Shown here: piece after piece, positions 51,989-60,421 of the stretch
How positions within the stretch are numbered: position 1 is the first letter of the stretch
How the letters are laid out: each line of letters opens with the position of its first letter
Assembly (NCBI GenBank): GCA_033549345.1
Contig: JAWSUT010000003.1
Location: 1 to 64,000 of the forward strand
DNA: 64,000 bases
Reading direction: 5' to 3'
Source of the DNA: JAWSUT01 sp033549345
GTDB lineage: Bacteria > Bacillota > Dethiobacteria > Dethiobacterales > Dethiobacteraceae
The notes under the pieces: generated by a model
What the model was told of the DNA's origin: nothing
What the model saw: only the letters and a program-made list of their open reading frames with translations
The model's database searches: none
Position numbers and translations under genes: made by a program

Positions 51989-52840
51989 ATGGAAATTAAG
52001 AAGATAATGGTGCTGGGCGCCGGGCAAATGGGCGGCGGCATCGCGCAGGTTTGCGCACAGGCCGGTTACCAGGTAGTGGTCCGCGATATAAAGGACGAGT
52101 TTATCGAACGCGGCATGAGCGTGATCGAAAAAAACCTCAGCCGTAATGTGGAAAAGGGTCGTATGACCGAAGAGGAAAAAGCAGCCGTGCTGGGCCGTTT
52201 TTCCACCACACTTTCACTGGAAGACGGTAAAGATGTAGACCTGGTTATTGAAGCTATCGTGGAAGACGTAAAAATAAAAAACGAAACATTTGCGGCACTG
52301 GACAGAATCTGCCCGCCGCATGCTATTCTGGCAAGTAATACATCTTCCCTGCCGATTACACAGATTGCTGCGGCTACCAACCGCCCGGAAAAAGTTATCG
52401 GCATGCACTTTATGAACCCGGTCCCGGTGATGAAGCTTGTTGAAGTCATTCGCGGGATTGCCACTTCAGATGAAACGTATCAGGTCATTGAAGATTTATC
52501 CAAAAAACTGGAAAAAGTTCCTGTGGAAGTAAATGACTTCCCGGGTTTTGTTTCCAACCGTATCCTGCTGCCCATGATCAATGAAGCCGTCTACTGCCTG
52601 ATGGAAGGCGTGGGCACAGCGGAAGGAATCGATACAGTAATGAAACTGGGTATGAACCATCCTATGGGCCCCTTGGCTCTGGCCGACCTGATTGGACTGG
52701 ATACATGCCTGGCGATTATGGAAGTTCTCTATGACGGGTTTAAGGACTCCAAATACCGTCCCTGCCCGCTGCTGCGCAAGTACGTTACCGCCGGCTGGCT
52801 GGGCCGTAAGACAGGCAGAGGGTTCTACACATACGGGTAA
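51989..52840 (+). CDS. hbd: 3-hydroxybutyryl-CoA dehydrogenase
   Basis: NAD(P)-dependent interconversion of 3-hydroxybutyryl-CoA and acetoacetyl-CoA. 283 residues. Rossmann start VLGAGQMGGGIAQV (about 9-22), ASNTSSLPIT near 115, and the catalytic histidine in IGMHFMNPVPVMKLVE about 137-152. The C-terminal domain has NDFPGFVSNRI and GRKTGRGFY. ATG 51989 follows AAGGGGAGGATG. Length is typical of clostridial Hbd. Confidence 0.95.
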   Translation: MEIKKIMVLGAGQMGGGIAQVCAQAGYQVVVRDIKDEFIERGMSVIEKNLSRNVEKGRMTEEEKAAVLGRFSTTLSLEDGKDVDLVIEAIVEDVKIKNETFAALDRICPPHAILASNTSSLPITQIAAATNRPEKVIGMHFMNPVPVMKLVEVIRGIATSDETYQVIEDLSKKLEKVPVEVNDFPGFVSNRILLPMINEAVYCLMEGVGTAEGIDTVMKLGMNHPMGPLALADLIGLDTCLAIMEVLYDGFKDSKYRPCPLLRKYVTAGWLGRKTGRGFYTYG

Positions 52841-52887
52841 ACAGTTGATCCCGGATCGATGAGAAGAAAACCGGAGGAGGCATAACC

Positions 52888-53670
52888 ATGTCATATGAGA
52901 ATATCCTGTTTGAAAAACAGGGCAATATTGCCGTTGTAACCGTAAACCGGCCCAAAGCGTTAAATGCGCTCAATGCCGCCACGCTGCAGGAGCTTGATCA
53001 GGTCTTTTCCGACCTGGCAGCAGACGAAAGTGTAAGTGCCGTAATTCTTACAGGTGCCGGAGAAAAAGCCTTTGTGGCCGGTGCCGACATTGCTTTTATG
53101 AAAGATCTGTCAGCCATTGAGGCGCGCGGCTTTGCTCTTTTAGGCCAGGCGGTATTCAACAAAATTGAAAACCTTCCCCAGCCGGTCATCGCCGCCATTA
53201 ACGGCTTTGCCCTAGGTGGCGGCTGCGAACTGGCCATGGCCTGCGACGTTCGTCTTGCGTCAGAGAAAGCAAAGTTCGGCCAACCGGAAGTCAGCCTGGG
53301 TGTACCCCCGGGATTTGCCGGTACACAGCGCCTGCCCCGTATCGTGGGCAAGGGCCGCGCCAAAGAGCTTCTCTACACAGGGGATATGATTGATGCCCAG
53401 GAAGCGTATCGTATTGGCCTGGCAAACAAGGTACTTCCGGCAGAAGAACTGCTGGATGCCGCCACAGCCATGGCGGGGAAAATCGCTTCCAAAGGCCAGA
53501 TTGCAGTTCGCCTGACCAAATCGGCCGTTAACCAGGGCCTGGAAATGGACGCTGAGCGCGGTATGGCCTATGAAGCTGAAGTCTTTGGCCTGGTATTCTC
53601 CACAGAAGACCAGAAAGAAGGCATGGCGGCTTTCCTGGAAAAACGTAAAGCAGACTTCAAGGGGAAATAG
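52888..53670 (+). CDS. crt: Enoyl-CoA hydratase / crotonase
   Basis: Hydrates crotonyl-CoA to 3-hydroxybutyryl-CoA. 260 residues, crotonase fold: oxyanion-hole segment AFVAGADIAFM about 62-72, the second at ALGGGCELAMACD near 106-118, and the catalytic glutamates in CELA and the QPEVSLGVPPG stretch near 130-140. ATG 52888 follows CGGAGGAGG. Confidence 0.94.
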   Translation: MSYENILFEKQGNIAVVTVNRPKALNALNAATLQELDQVFSDLAADESVSAVILTGAGEKAFVAGADIAFMKDLSAIEARGFALLGQAVFNKIENLPQPVIAAINGFALGGGCELAMACDVRLASEKAKFGQPEVSLGVPPGFAGTQRLPRIVGKGRAKELLYTGDMIDAQEAYRIGLANKVLPAEELLDAATAMAGKIASKGQIAVRLTKSAVNQGLEMDAERGMAYEAEVFGLVFSTEDQKEGMAAFLEKRKADFKGK

Positions 53671-53680
53671 GAGGAGTATA

Positions 53681-54826
53681 ATGGAGTTCAAATTAAGCGA
53701 CCAACACCAGATGATGCAGAAGATGTTCCGGGAATTTGCCCAGAAAGAAATTGCTCCAAATGCTGCAAAATACGATGAAACGGCTGAATTCCCCGCTGAT
53801 AATATCAGAAAGATGGGAAACCAGGGTTTTATGGGGATCCCGATTCCTGAGGAGTGGGGCGGAGCAGGCGCAGATTTCCTAACCTATATCATGTGCATCG
53901 AAGAAATTTCCCGGGCCTGTGCTTCCACAGGCGTAATCCTTGCCGTGCATACATCGGTAGGGACGTTCCCGATTCTTTATTTCGGGACGGAAGAGCAGAA
54001 GAAGAAATATGTTCCCAAGCTGGCTTCCGGAGAATATCTGGGCGCCTTTGCACTGACCGAGCCGGGTGCAGGTTCAGATGCTTCGTCTCTGCGCACCACC
54101 GCCAAAAAAGACGGTGATGATTATGTAATAAACGGCTCCAAAATCTTCATCTCCAACGGCGGCCATGCAAATGTCTACACTGTATTTGCCACCGTTGACA
54201 AGAAACTCGGCACAAAGGGCATTACCGCTTTCCTGGTGGACAAAGACACGCCCGGCTTCAAAGTGGGGGCCATTGAAAAGAAAATGGGGCTAAACGCCGA
54301 CATCACAACGGAACTGGTCTTTGAAGACTGCCGCATCCCTGCAAGCCAGAGACTGGGGCAGGAAGGCGAAGGCTTTAAGATTGCCATGAGCCTCTTGGAC
54401 GGCGGCCGGATTGGCATCGGTGCCCAGGGCCTGGGCATTGCACAGGCGGCCTATGATGAAGCACTGAAGTATGCGCAGTTCCGGGAGCAGTTTGGCCAGC
54501 CAATCTTCAACAACCAGGCCATTGCCTTCAAACTGGCGGACATGGCTACCCAGATTGAAGCCGCCCGACTGCTGGTCTATCAGGCTGCCTTCCGTAAGGA
54601 AAACGGCCTACCCTGCGGCAAACAGGCGTCCATGGCCAAAATGTTTGGCACAGACACGGCCATGGCTGTAACAACAGAGGCTGTCCAGGTCCTGGGCGGT
54701 TACGGTTACAGCAGGGAATACCCGGTTGAGCGGTTGATGCGTGATGCGAAGATCACACAGATTTACGAAGGCACAAACCAAATCCAGCGTCTTGTCATTG
54801 CCAAGGCGATTGCCAAAGAATATTAA
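53681..54826 (+). CDS. Acyl-CoA dehydrogenase (copy 1, butyryl-CoA type)
   Basis: FAD enzyme oxidising a short acyl-CoA to the enoyl-CoA, electrons to ETF. 381 residues. The flavin and substrate stretch AFALTEPGAGSDASSLRTTA (about 125-144), then ALGGYGYSREYPVERL-like QVLGGYGYSREYP and the catalytic glutamate in QIYEGTNQIQR near 367. ATG 53681 follows GGAGGAG. It is close to clostridial Bcd in length and motifs. No etfAB genes are in the window. Confidence 0.94.
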   Translation: MEFKLSDQHQMMQKMFREFAQKEIAPNAAKYDETAEFPADNIRKMGNQGFMGIPIPEEWGGAGADFLTYIMCIEEISRACASTGVILAVHTSVGTFPILYFGTEEQKKKYVPKLASGEYLGAFALTEPGAGSDASSLRTTAKKDGDDYVINGSKIFISNGGHANVYTVFATVDKKLGTKGITAFLVDKDTPGFKVGAIEKKMGLNADITTELVFEDCRIPASQRLGQEGEGFKIAMSLLDGGRIGIGAQGLGIAQAAYDEALKYAQFREQFGQPIFNNQAIAFKLADMATQIEAARLLVYQAAFRKENGLPCGKQASMAKMFGTDTAMAVTTEAVQVLGGYGYSREYPVERLMRDAKITQIYEGTNQIQRLVIAKAIAKEY

Positions 54827-54859
54827 ACACAAACCCTGATATTAAAGGAGGAAGAGAAA

Positions 54860-55996
54860 ATGAATTTCCAACTGTCCGGCGAACATGAAATGATTCGTAA
54901 AATGGTTCGTGATTTTGCCGAAAAAGAAGTGGCTCCCACAGCCGCTGAGCGGGATGAAAAAGAAGAATTTTCCCGCGAGATTTTTGATAAAATGGGCGGC
55001 CTGGGCTTAACGGGCATCCCCTGGGAAGAAAAATACGGCGGTGCCGGTGCGGACTTTTTAGCATACGTGATTGCCGTGGAAGAACTCTCCCGCGTCTGCG
55101 GTTCCACCGGTGTAACACTTTCGGCCCACATCTCCCTGTGCTCCTGGCCGATCTGGAAATACGGCAATGAAGAACAGAAGCAGAAATATCTGCGCCGGCT
55201 GGCAGAAGGCAGCGCCCTTGGCGGCTACGGCCTCACAGAACCTTCCGCCGGGACCGATGCCGCAGGCCTGCGCACCAATGCCAAGCTTGACGGTGACCAT
55301 TACATCTTAAACGGCACCAAGATTTTCATCACCAACGGTGACGGGGATATCTTTGTCGTCTTTGCTATAACCGACAAGAGTAAAGGTGCCAAGGGCATCA
55401 GCGCTTTTATTGTAGAGAAAGAGTTCGAAGGCTTCCGCGTAGGCGGGCATGAGAAGAAGCTGGGTATCCGGGCTTCCAGCACCTGCGAACTTGTCTTTGA
55501 GGACTGCAAAGTACCCAAAGAGAACCTGCTGGGCAAAGAAGGCGACGGCTTCAAGATTGCCATGAGCACTCTTGATGGCGGCCGTAACGGCATTGCCGCC
55601 CAGGCACTGGGTATTGCCCAGGGTGCCTTTGAAGCAGCGCTTGCATATTCCAAGGGACGTGAACAGTTTGGTCAGCCCATCTTCAACTTCCAGGCCATTT
55701 CTTTCATGCTGGCCGACATGGCAACGAAAATTGAAGCTTCGCGCCTCTTAACCTACCAGGCTGCCTGGCTGGAGCAGGAAGGCCAGCCGTACGGTAAAGC
55801 AAGCGCCATGGCCAAGCTCTACGCATCCGATGCGTCTATGGAAATCACCACCAATGCGGTGCAGATTTTCGGCGGCTACGGCTACAGCCGTGAGTACCCG
55901 GTGGAGCGGATGATGAGAGACGCCAAGATTACCCAAATCTACGAGGGCACCAACGAAGTACAGCGTCTGGTGATTTCCCGCTACATTAAAGGGTAG
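54860..55996 (+). CDS. Acyl-CoA dehydrogenase (copy 2)
   Basis: A paralogue of the preceding gene, 378 residues, with the same layout: GGYGLTEPSAGTDAAGLRT near 127, QIFGGYGYSREYP and the catalytic glutamate in QIYEGTNEVQR near 365. It differs in the substrate-pocket helices (for example LSAHISLCSWPI against LAVHTSVGTFPI in copy 1), which suggests a different chain or branching preference. With an isobutyryl-CoA mutase nearby, one copy may act on n-butyryl-CoA and the other on a branched acyl-CoA; this is inference. ATG 54860 follows AAAGGAGGAAG. Confidence 0.93.
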   Translation: MNFQLSGEHEMIRKMVRDFAEKEVAPTAAERDEKEEFSREIFDKMGGLGLTGIPWEEKYGGAGADFLAYVIAVEELSRVCGSTGVTLSAHISLCSWPIWKYGNEEQKQKYLRRLAEGSALGGYGLTEPSAGTDAAGLRTNAKLDGDHYILNGTKIFITNGDGDIFVVFAITDKSKGAKGISAFIVEKEFEGFRVGGHEKKLGIRASSTCELVFEDCKVPKENLLGKEGDGFKIAMSTLDGGRNGIAAQALGIAQGAFEAALAYSKGREQFGQPIFNFQAISFMLADMATKIEASRLLTYQAAWLEQEGQPYGKASAMAKLYASDASMEITTNAVQIFGGYGYSREYPVERMMRDAKITQIYEGTNEVQRLVISRYIKG

Positions 55997-55997
55997 T

Positions 55998-56537
55998 GTG
56001 AATACCATGACAGAAAAAAAAGGCCTGGTGTTGGTTTATACCGGAGACGGCAAAGGAAAGACTACGGCAGCGCTCGGCCTTGCCCTGCGGGCCAGCGGCC
56101 ACGGTAATAAGATATTTATGGTTCAGTTTCGCAAAAGTGACCCCAGTTACGGGGAAATTCAGGCCATCCGTAAATTTCTGCCCGATTTTACCGCCGTCCA
56201 GTCAGAACGCAGCCGAATTACCGGGCGCGGCGGTTTTGAGCAGGAAGACATGGATGATGCCGCAAACGTTTTCGCCAGAGGCAGGGACGCTCTGCTCTCG
56301 GGTGAATACGACCTGGTTATTTTTGATGAAATCAACTTTGCCATGGACTATGGCCTGATTTCCACTGATGATGTGGTCGCCATGCTCAAAAAGCGACCAG
56401 ACCGCACTGATGTGGTCCTGACCGGACGCAATGCCCCGGAAGTGATTACAGAGCTTGCCGACCTTGTAAGTGAAGTCAGGGAAGTTAAGCATCATTACAA
56501 GTCAGGCATTATGGCGCAAAAGGGCATCGAATACTAA
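55998..56537 (+). CDS. cobA: Cob(I)alamin adenosyltransferase, CobA/BtuR family
   Basis: Transfers adenosyl from ATP to cob(I)alamin, giving coenzyme B12. 179 residues with the P-loop VYTGDGKGKTTAALG (about 13-27), GFEQEDMDDA and DLVIFDEINFAMDYG around 110-124, all usual for CobA. GTG 55998 is preceded by AAAGGG; ATG 56007 is an alternative. It sits between the dehydrogenases and the mutase genes, so it presumably supplies adenosylcobalamin to that mutase. Confidence 0.93.
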   Translation: MNTMTEKKGLVLVYTGDGKGKTTAALGLALRASGHGNKIFMVQFRKSDPSYGEIQAIRKFLPDFTAVQSERSRITGRGGFEQEDMDDAANVFARGRDALLSGEYDLVIFDEINFAMDYGLISTDDVVAMLKKRPDRTDVVLTGRNAPEVITELADLVSEVREVKHHYKSGIMAQKGIEY

Positions 56538-56567
56538 ACGTGCTTTTACAAACGGAGGGATCCTGCA

Positions 56568-57530
56568 GTGCACGAAAAAATCATTGAGGGAGTTTTAAAC
56601 GGAGACCGCCGCATGGTGGCCCGGGCGATCTCCTTAATTGAAAATGAGGACCCGGACAAAAACAAAATATTAAGCGGACTGTATCCGCATACAGGCAAGG
56701 CATTCGTAGTGGGTATTACCGGCGCTCCCGGCGCCGGTAAAAGCTCACTTGTGGACCGGCTGCTGGAAACGGTGCGCAAGCAGGGGCTGACGGTGGGCGT
56801 GATTGCGGTGGACCCCACCAGTCCCTTCAGCGGCGGCGCCATTCTCGGTGACCGGATTCGCATGCAGGAACATGCACTGGATAAAGACATCTTCATCCGC
56901 AGCATGGGAACACGGGGCAGCCTCGGCGGTTTATCCCGGGCCACAAAAGATGCGGTACAGGTACTTGACGCTTTCGGTAAAGATGTGGTAATTATCGAGA
57001 CCGTGGGCGTGGGACAGTCTGAAGTGGACATTATTAAGTATGCCGATACGACCATGGTTGTCCTCACACCGGCCGGCGGCGACAGTGTTCAGACGATTAA
57101 AGCCGGTATCATGGAAATTGCCGATATTTTCGTGGTGAATAAGGCGGACTTGCCCGGCGCGGACCGTACCTGCTCCGAAATCAATATGATGCTTGATCTG
57201 GGCAGCAGCAGCCGCACATGGAGGCCACCCATCGTCCGCACCATCACACTTGACGGAAGCGGTATCAGTGACATGTTCGGCGCCATTAACAAGCATCGTG
57301 ATTTTCTTCAGGAGAGCGGCCACCTGGAAAAAGTCCGTAAAGAGAGGATTCGCCGCGACGTCCTGGATTTAATCGAGTACAAAATCAAGAAAGCTGTCTG
57401 GGACCAGGTCTCCGGCAGTGAGGAATTTGATGATTTGGTCAGCCAGATTATGACCCGGGAAATGGACCCGTATACCGCAGCCGTTCAGATTCTGGGCAGT
57501 ATTAACCTGGAACGGTGCAAAGTTTACTAA
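56568..57530 (+). CDS. meaB: MeaB/MeaI-type GTPase chaperone of a B12 mutase
   Basis: G3E GTPase that loads and protects adenosylcobalamin-dependent acyl-CoA mutases. 320 residues: P-loop TGAPGAGKSS (51-60), VDPTSPFSGGAILGDRIRM with the switch histidine following in MQEHALD, then ETVGVGQSEVDI and the base motif VVNKADLPGA near 193. GTG 56568 follows CGGAGGGATC. It is directly before the mutase large subunit. Old annotations call it ArgK, which is misleading; it has no role in arginine. Confidence 0.93.
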   Translation: MHEKIIEGVLNGDRRMVARAISLIENEDPDKNKILSGLYPHTGKAFVVGITGAPGAGKSSLVDRLLETVRKQGLTVGVIAVDPTSPFSGGAILGDRIRMQEHALDKDIFIRSMGTRGSLGGLSRATKDAVQVLDAFGKDVVIIETVGVGQSEVDIIKYADTTMVVLTPAGGDSVQTIKAGIMEIADIFVVNKADLPGADRTCSEINMMLDLGSSSRTWRPPIVRTITLDGSGISDMFGAINKHRDFLQESGHLEKVRKERIRRDVLDLIEYKIKKAVWDQVSGSEEFDDLVSQIMTREMDPYTAAVQILGSINLERCKVY

Positions 57531-57553
57531 GCTTTTGACAGGGGGGAAACAAG

Positions 57554-59215
57554 ATGAGCTTCAATGATATGGATAAAATTCGCCAGGGTAAAAAAGAGTG
57601 GGAAGAATGTACTGCACAGACAAAGGAACGGCCGAATAAATTTATGACGGTTTCCTCTGTGCCCATTAAGGCACTCTATACCCCGGAGGATACGAAAGAT
57701 CTCAACTATATGGAAGACCTGAATTATCCCGGCAGCTACCCGTACACCCGGGGTGTACAGCCCAATATGTACCGTGGACGACTGTGGACCATGCGTCAGT
57801 TTGCCGGTTTTGCCACAGCGGTGGAATCCAATGAACGTTACAAGTATCTTCTCAGCCAGGGCCAGACCGGACTGTCAGTGGCCTTCGACATGCCCACCAT
57901 TATGGGTTATGACTCCGACCACCCCAGAGCATTTGGTGAAGTGGGCCGGGTTGGAGTGGCTATCGACTCTCTTGACGACATGGAGACACTGTTTTCCGGC
58001 ATTCCGCTGGATAAAATCACCACGTCCATGACCATCAATGCACCGGCTTCCGTTCTGTGGTGCCTCTATATTGCCACAGCGGAAAAACAGGGTGTCCCGT
58101 CCCATAAACTGGGCGGCACCATTCAAAACGATATTCTGAAAGAATACATTGCGCAGAAATCGTGGATTTTCCCGCCTGAGCCTTCCCTGCGCCTGATTAC
58201 AGACATCTTTGCTTTCGCCAGCCAGCATGTTCCCAAGTGGAACACAGTCAGTATTTCCGGTTATCATATCCGGGAAGCGGGCTCCACAGCCGTGCAGGAA
58301 CTGGCCTTTACCCTGGCCGACGGGTTTGCCTATGTGGAAGCGGGCAAGAAGGCCGGCCTTGATGTGGATGCCTTTGCTCCGCGTCTGTCCTTCTTCTTTA
58401 ACGCCCATATGGATTTCTTTGAGGAAATCGCCAAATATCGTGCGGCACGCCGCATCTGGGCCCGCAGAATGAAAGAAAAGTACGGAGCCAAGGACGAACG
58501 CTCCCTGCTGTGCCGTTTCCACACCCAAACAGCCGGCTGCTCACTCACAGCGCAGCAGGCGGAAAACAACATCATCCGTACCGCCTATGAAGCATTATCC
58601 GCAGTGCTCGGCGGCACCCAGTCGCTGCATACAAACTCCATGGATGAAGTGCTGGCACTGCCCACGGAGAAGTCGGTCCGCATTGCTCTGCGCACACAGC
58701 AGATTATTGCCGAAGAGACCGGTGTGGCCAACACGATCGATCCACTGGCCGGTTCTTATTTCGTGGAAGCACTGACCAACCAGATGGAAGAGGAAGCGGA
58801 GAAGTATTTCGAGCGCATCGACCACTACGGCGGCGTTCTGGAAGCCATTGATGCCGGCTTCTTTCAGCAGGAGATTGCCGATGCGGCTTACCGCTATCAG
58901 CAGGAAATTGAAAATAATGACCGCATTATCGTGGGCGTCAATAACTACACCATCGAAGAGTCAACCGATGTTGAGCTGCTGAAAATCGATCCCAAAATTG
59001 AAGAAGACCAGAAAAAGCGTGTCCAGAAAGTACGTGCAAACCGCGACAACATTCTCTGCACAAACCGCCTGGAAGACCTGCGCAGGGTAGCTGGAACCAA
59101 CGACAACCTGATTCCATACATTCTGGATGCTGTCCGTGCCTATGCAACAGAAGGAGAAATCATCCAGGTACTGCGTGAAGTCTTTGGCGAATACAAAGAA
59201 AAACCGATTTTCTAG
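57554..59215 (+). CDS. icmA: Isobutyryl-CoA mutase-like large subunit
   Basis: TIM-barrel subunit of an adenosylcobalamin acyl-CoA mutase, 553 residues, no B12 domain of its own. Family stretches: TRGVQPNMYRGRLWTMRQFAGF (65-86), GLSVAFDMPT, GTIQNDILKEYIAQ (188-201), SISGYHIREAG and LGGTQSLHTNSMDE. By default it would be called methylmalonyl-CoA mutase, but the carboxylate-reading Tyr89 and Arg207 of that enzyme are Phe83 and Gln201 here, with the same 118-residue spacing; Phe80 and Gln198 mark isobutyryl-CoA mutase. It thus likely interconverts isobutyryl- and n-butyryl-CoA. No epimerase or propionyl-CoA carboxylase lies nearby, and the operon degrades butyryl-CoA. Confidence 0.82.
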   Translation: MSFNDMDKIRQGKKEWEECTAQTKERPNKFMTVSSVPIKALYTPEDTKDLNYMEDLNYPGSYPYTRGVQPNMYRGRLWTMRQFAGFATAVESNERYKYLLSQGQTGLSVAFDMPTIMGYDSDHPRAFGEVGRVGVAIDSLDDMETLFSGIPLDKITTSMTINAPASVLWCLYIATAEKQGVPSHKLGGTIQNDILKEYIAQKSWIFPPEPSLRLITDIFAFASQHVPKWNTVSISGYHIREAGSTAVQELAFTLADGFAYVEAGKKAGLDVDAFAPRLSFFFNAHMDFFEEIAKYRAARRIWARRMKEKYGAKDERSLLCRFHTQTAGCSLTAQQAENNIIRTAYEALSAVLGGTQSLHTNSMDEVLALPTEKSVRIALRTQQIIAEETGVANTIDPLAGSYFVEALTNQMEEEAEKYFERIDHYGGVLEAIDAGFFQQEIADAAYRYQQEIENNDRIIVGVNNYTIEESTDVELLKIDPKIEEDQKKRVQKVRANRDNILCTNRLEDLRRVAGTNDNLIPYILDAVRAYATEGEIIQVLREVFGEYKEKPIF

Positions 59216-59233
59216 TTAGGGGAGGTAAACCGA

Positions 59234-59647
59234 ATGAACACAGACAGGAAAATCCGTGTCCTGGTAGCCAAGCCGGGCCTGGATGGCCATGACCGCGGCG
59301 CAAAAGTGGTGGCACGCGCACTCCGTGATGCCGGCATGGAAGTTGTTTACACCGGGCTGCATCAAACACCCGAACAGGTAGTGGAAGCAGCGATTCAGGA
59401 AGATGTGGACATCATTGGCCTGAGCGTCTTATCCGGCGCTCATATGACCATCTTCCCAAAAATTTGCGAGCTTCTCAGAGAAAACAACGCAGAAGACATT
59501 ATGGTAATGGGTGGCGGTATTATCCCGCATGACGACATGAAGGAACTTCTTGACGGCGGTTATGCCGAAGCGCTGTTTACCCCCGGTGCTCCCACCGGAG
59601 ATATTGTATACTGGATTCAGGAAGCGATGAAGAAAAAAGTATCCTAA
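59234..59647 (+). CDS. icmB: B12-binding small subunit of the acyl-CoA mutase
   Basis: 137-residue stand-alone cobalamin-binding domain. D17-G-H19-D-R-G22 is the DxHxxG motif whose histidine replaces dimethylbenzimidazole as cobalt ligand; GLSVLSGAHM and VMGGGIIPHDD follow as the SxL and GG loops. It completes the split mutase with the large subunit 18 bases upstream. ATG 59234 follows GGGGAGG. A strong terminator ends the operon. Confidence 0.92.
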   Translation: MNTDRKIRVLVAKPGLDGHDRGAKVVARALRDAGMEVVYTGLHQTPEQVVEAAIQEDVDIIGLSVLSGAHMTIFPKICELLRENNAEDIMVMGGGIIPHDDMKELLDGGYAEALFTPGAPTGDIVYWIQEAMKKKVS

Positions 59648-59655
59648 ACACGAAT

Positions 59656-59691
59656 CGGCGGACATACAATCTGTCCGCCGGTTTTTTTTTA
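59656..59691 (+). terminator. Terminator of the acyl-CoA/mutase operon
   Basis: CGGCGGACA and TGTCCGCCG form a 9-bp GC-rich stem over seven bases, followed by a run of nine T. Confidence 0.93.
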
Positions 59692-59771
59692 AAGAATTAA
59701 AGGGATTCGTTTAACTTTGTAGAAAGTTATTGTGAGAATATTCATACAATAGATGCAAGGGGGGCATCCAT

Positions 59772-60248
59772 GTGAATCAGGACTTAACGATGGCGGCAAG
59801 GAACAAAGCCGGTGAATATTTTAAACAGGGATTTAACTGTGCGGAAGCGATATTCAGGGGATACCTTGATATCTTACCCAACGATTTGGGGCCGGAGGCA
59901 GCGCGTCTGGCCAGTGCTCTTGGCGGAGGCCTTGGCCGTTCCGGCTGCAGCTGCGGCGCACTGACCGGTTCGGAATTAATTCTTGGCATGCTGATTGGCC
60001 GTGATAACCCGTCTGAAGATCTCAACAGAGTCTATCAGCTTTCCGGAGAATTTCATGACCGCTTCAAAGAAAAATTCGGCAGCACCTGCTGCCGTGTACT
60101 GAACAAAAATGATTATCACAGCCAGGACCATTTTCGCCGCTGCCTGAAAATCACAGGCGGCACAGCTATGCTGCTGATGCAGTTTTTGCTTGAGCACAGC
60201 TTACTCAACGGCCGCCTGGACGAACTTCTAAAAGAATACTCAGCCTGA
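59772..60248 (+). CDS. C_GCAxxG_C_C family protein
   Basis: 158 residues of the small redox-type family named for its cysteine pattern. Cysteines occur in FNCAEAIFRGY (residue 22), GRSGCSCGALTG (about 58-67), STCCRVLN and FRRCLKITGG. Members are thought to bind a metal or undergo redox chemistry, often near oxidoreductases or transporters; the true function is unknown. GTG 59772 follows AAGGGGGGC. It is a single gene with its own terminator hairpin at 60280. Confidence 0.88.
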   Translation: MNQDLTMAARNKAGEYFKQGFNCAEAIFRGYLDILPNDLGPEAARLASALGGGLGRSGCSCGALTGSELILGMLIGRDNPSEDLNRVYQLSGEFHDRFKEKFGSTCCRVLNKNDYHSQDHFRRCLKITGGTAMLLMQFLLEHSLLNGRLDELLKEYSA

Positions 60249-60279
60249 CCTGATTTATTTCATGGGGGTTGTTTTTCAA

Positions 60280-60313
60280 GTGCAATATCATCTGGTATTG
60301 CACTCATTTTTTT
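60280..60313 (+). terminator. Terminator after the C_GCAxxG_C_C gene
   Basis: GTGCAATATC and GGTATTGCAC pair (60280-60303), then TCATTTTTTT. Confidence 0.85.
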
Positions 60314-60342
60314 GCAAAAAGGGGACAGACCCTTTTTTGCAC
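60313..60342. repeat. Small palindrome of the GGGGACAG type
   Basis: TGCAAAAAGGG, six bases GACAGA, CCCTTTTTTGCA. The GGGGACAGACCC centre recalls the larger repeats at 13508 and 30063. It starts within the T run of the preceding terminator. Confidence 0.6.
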
Positions 60343-60421
60343 AAATCAAATCAATCAGAATTTCATTGCAGAATGCAACAAAAAGACCGGACGCTTAAAC
60401 GACTCCCAGTATAGTCATTGT

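Noticed and set aside
56568..57530. ArgK (arginine transport kinase)
   Set aside because: This is an outdated name for the MeaB GTPase family; motifs and position next to a B12 mutase show the chaperone role.
57554..59215. Plain methylmalonyl-CoA mutase call
   Set aside because: Tyr89 and Arg207 equivalents are Phe83 and Gln201, and no methylmalonyl pathway partner genes are present.
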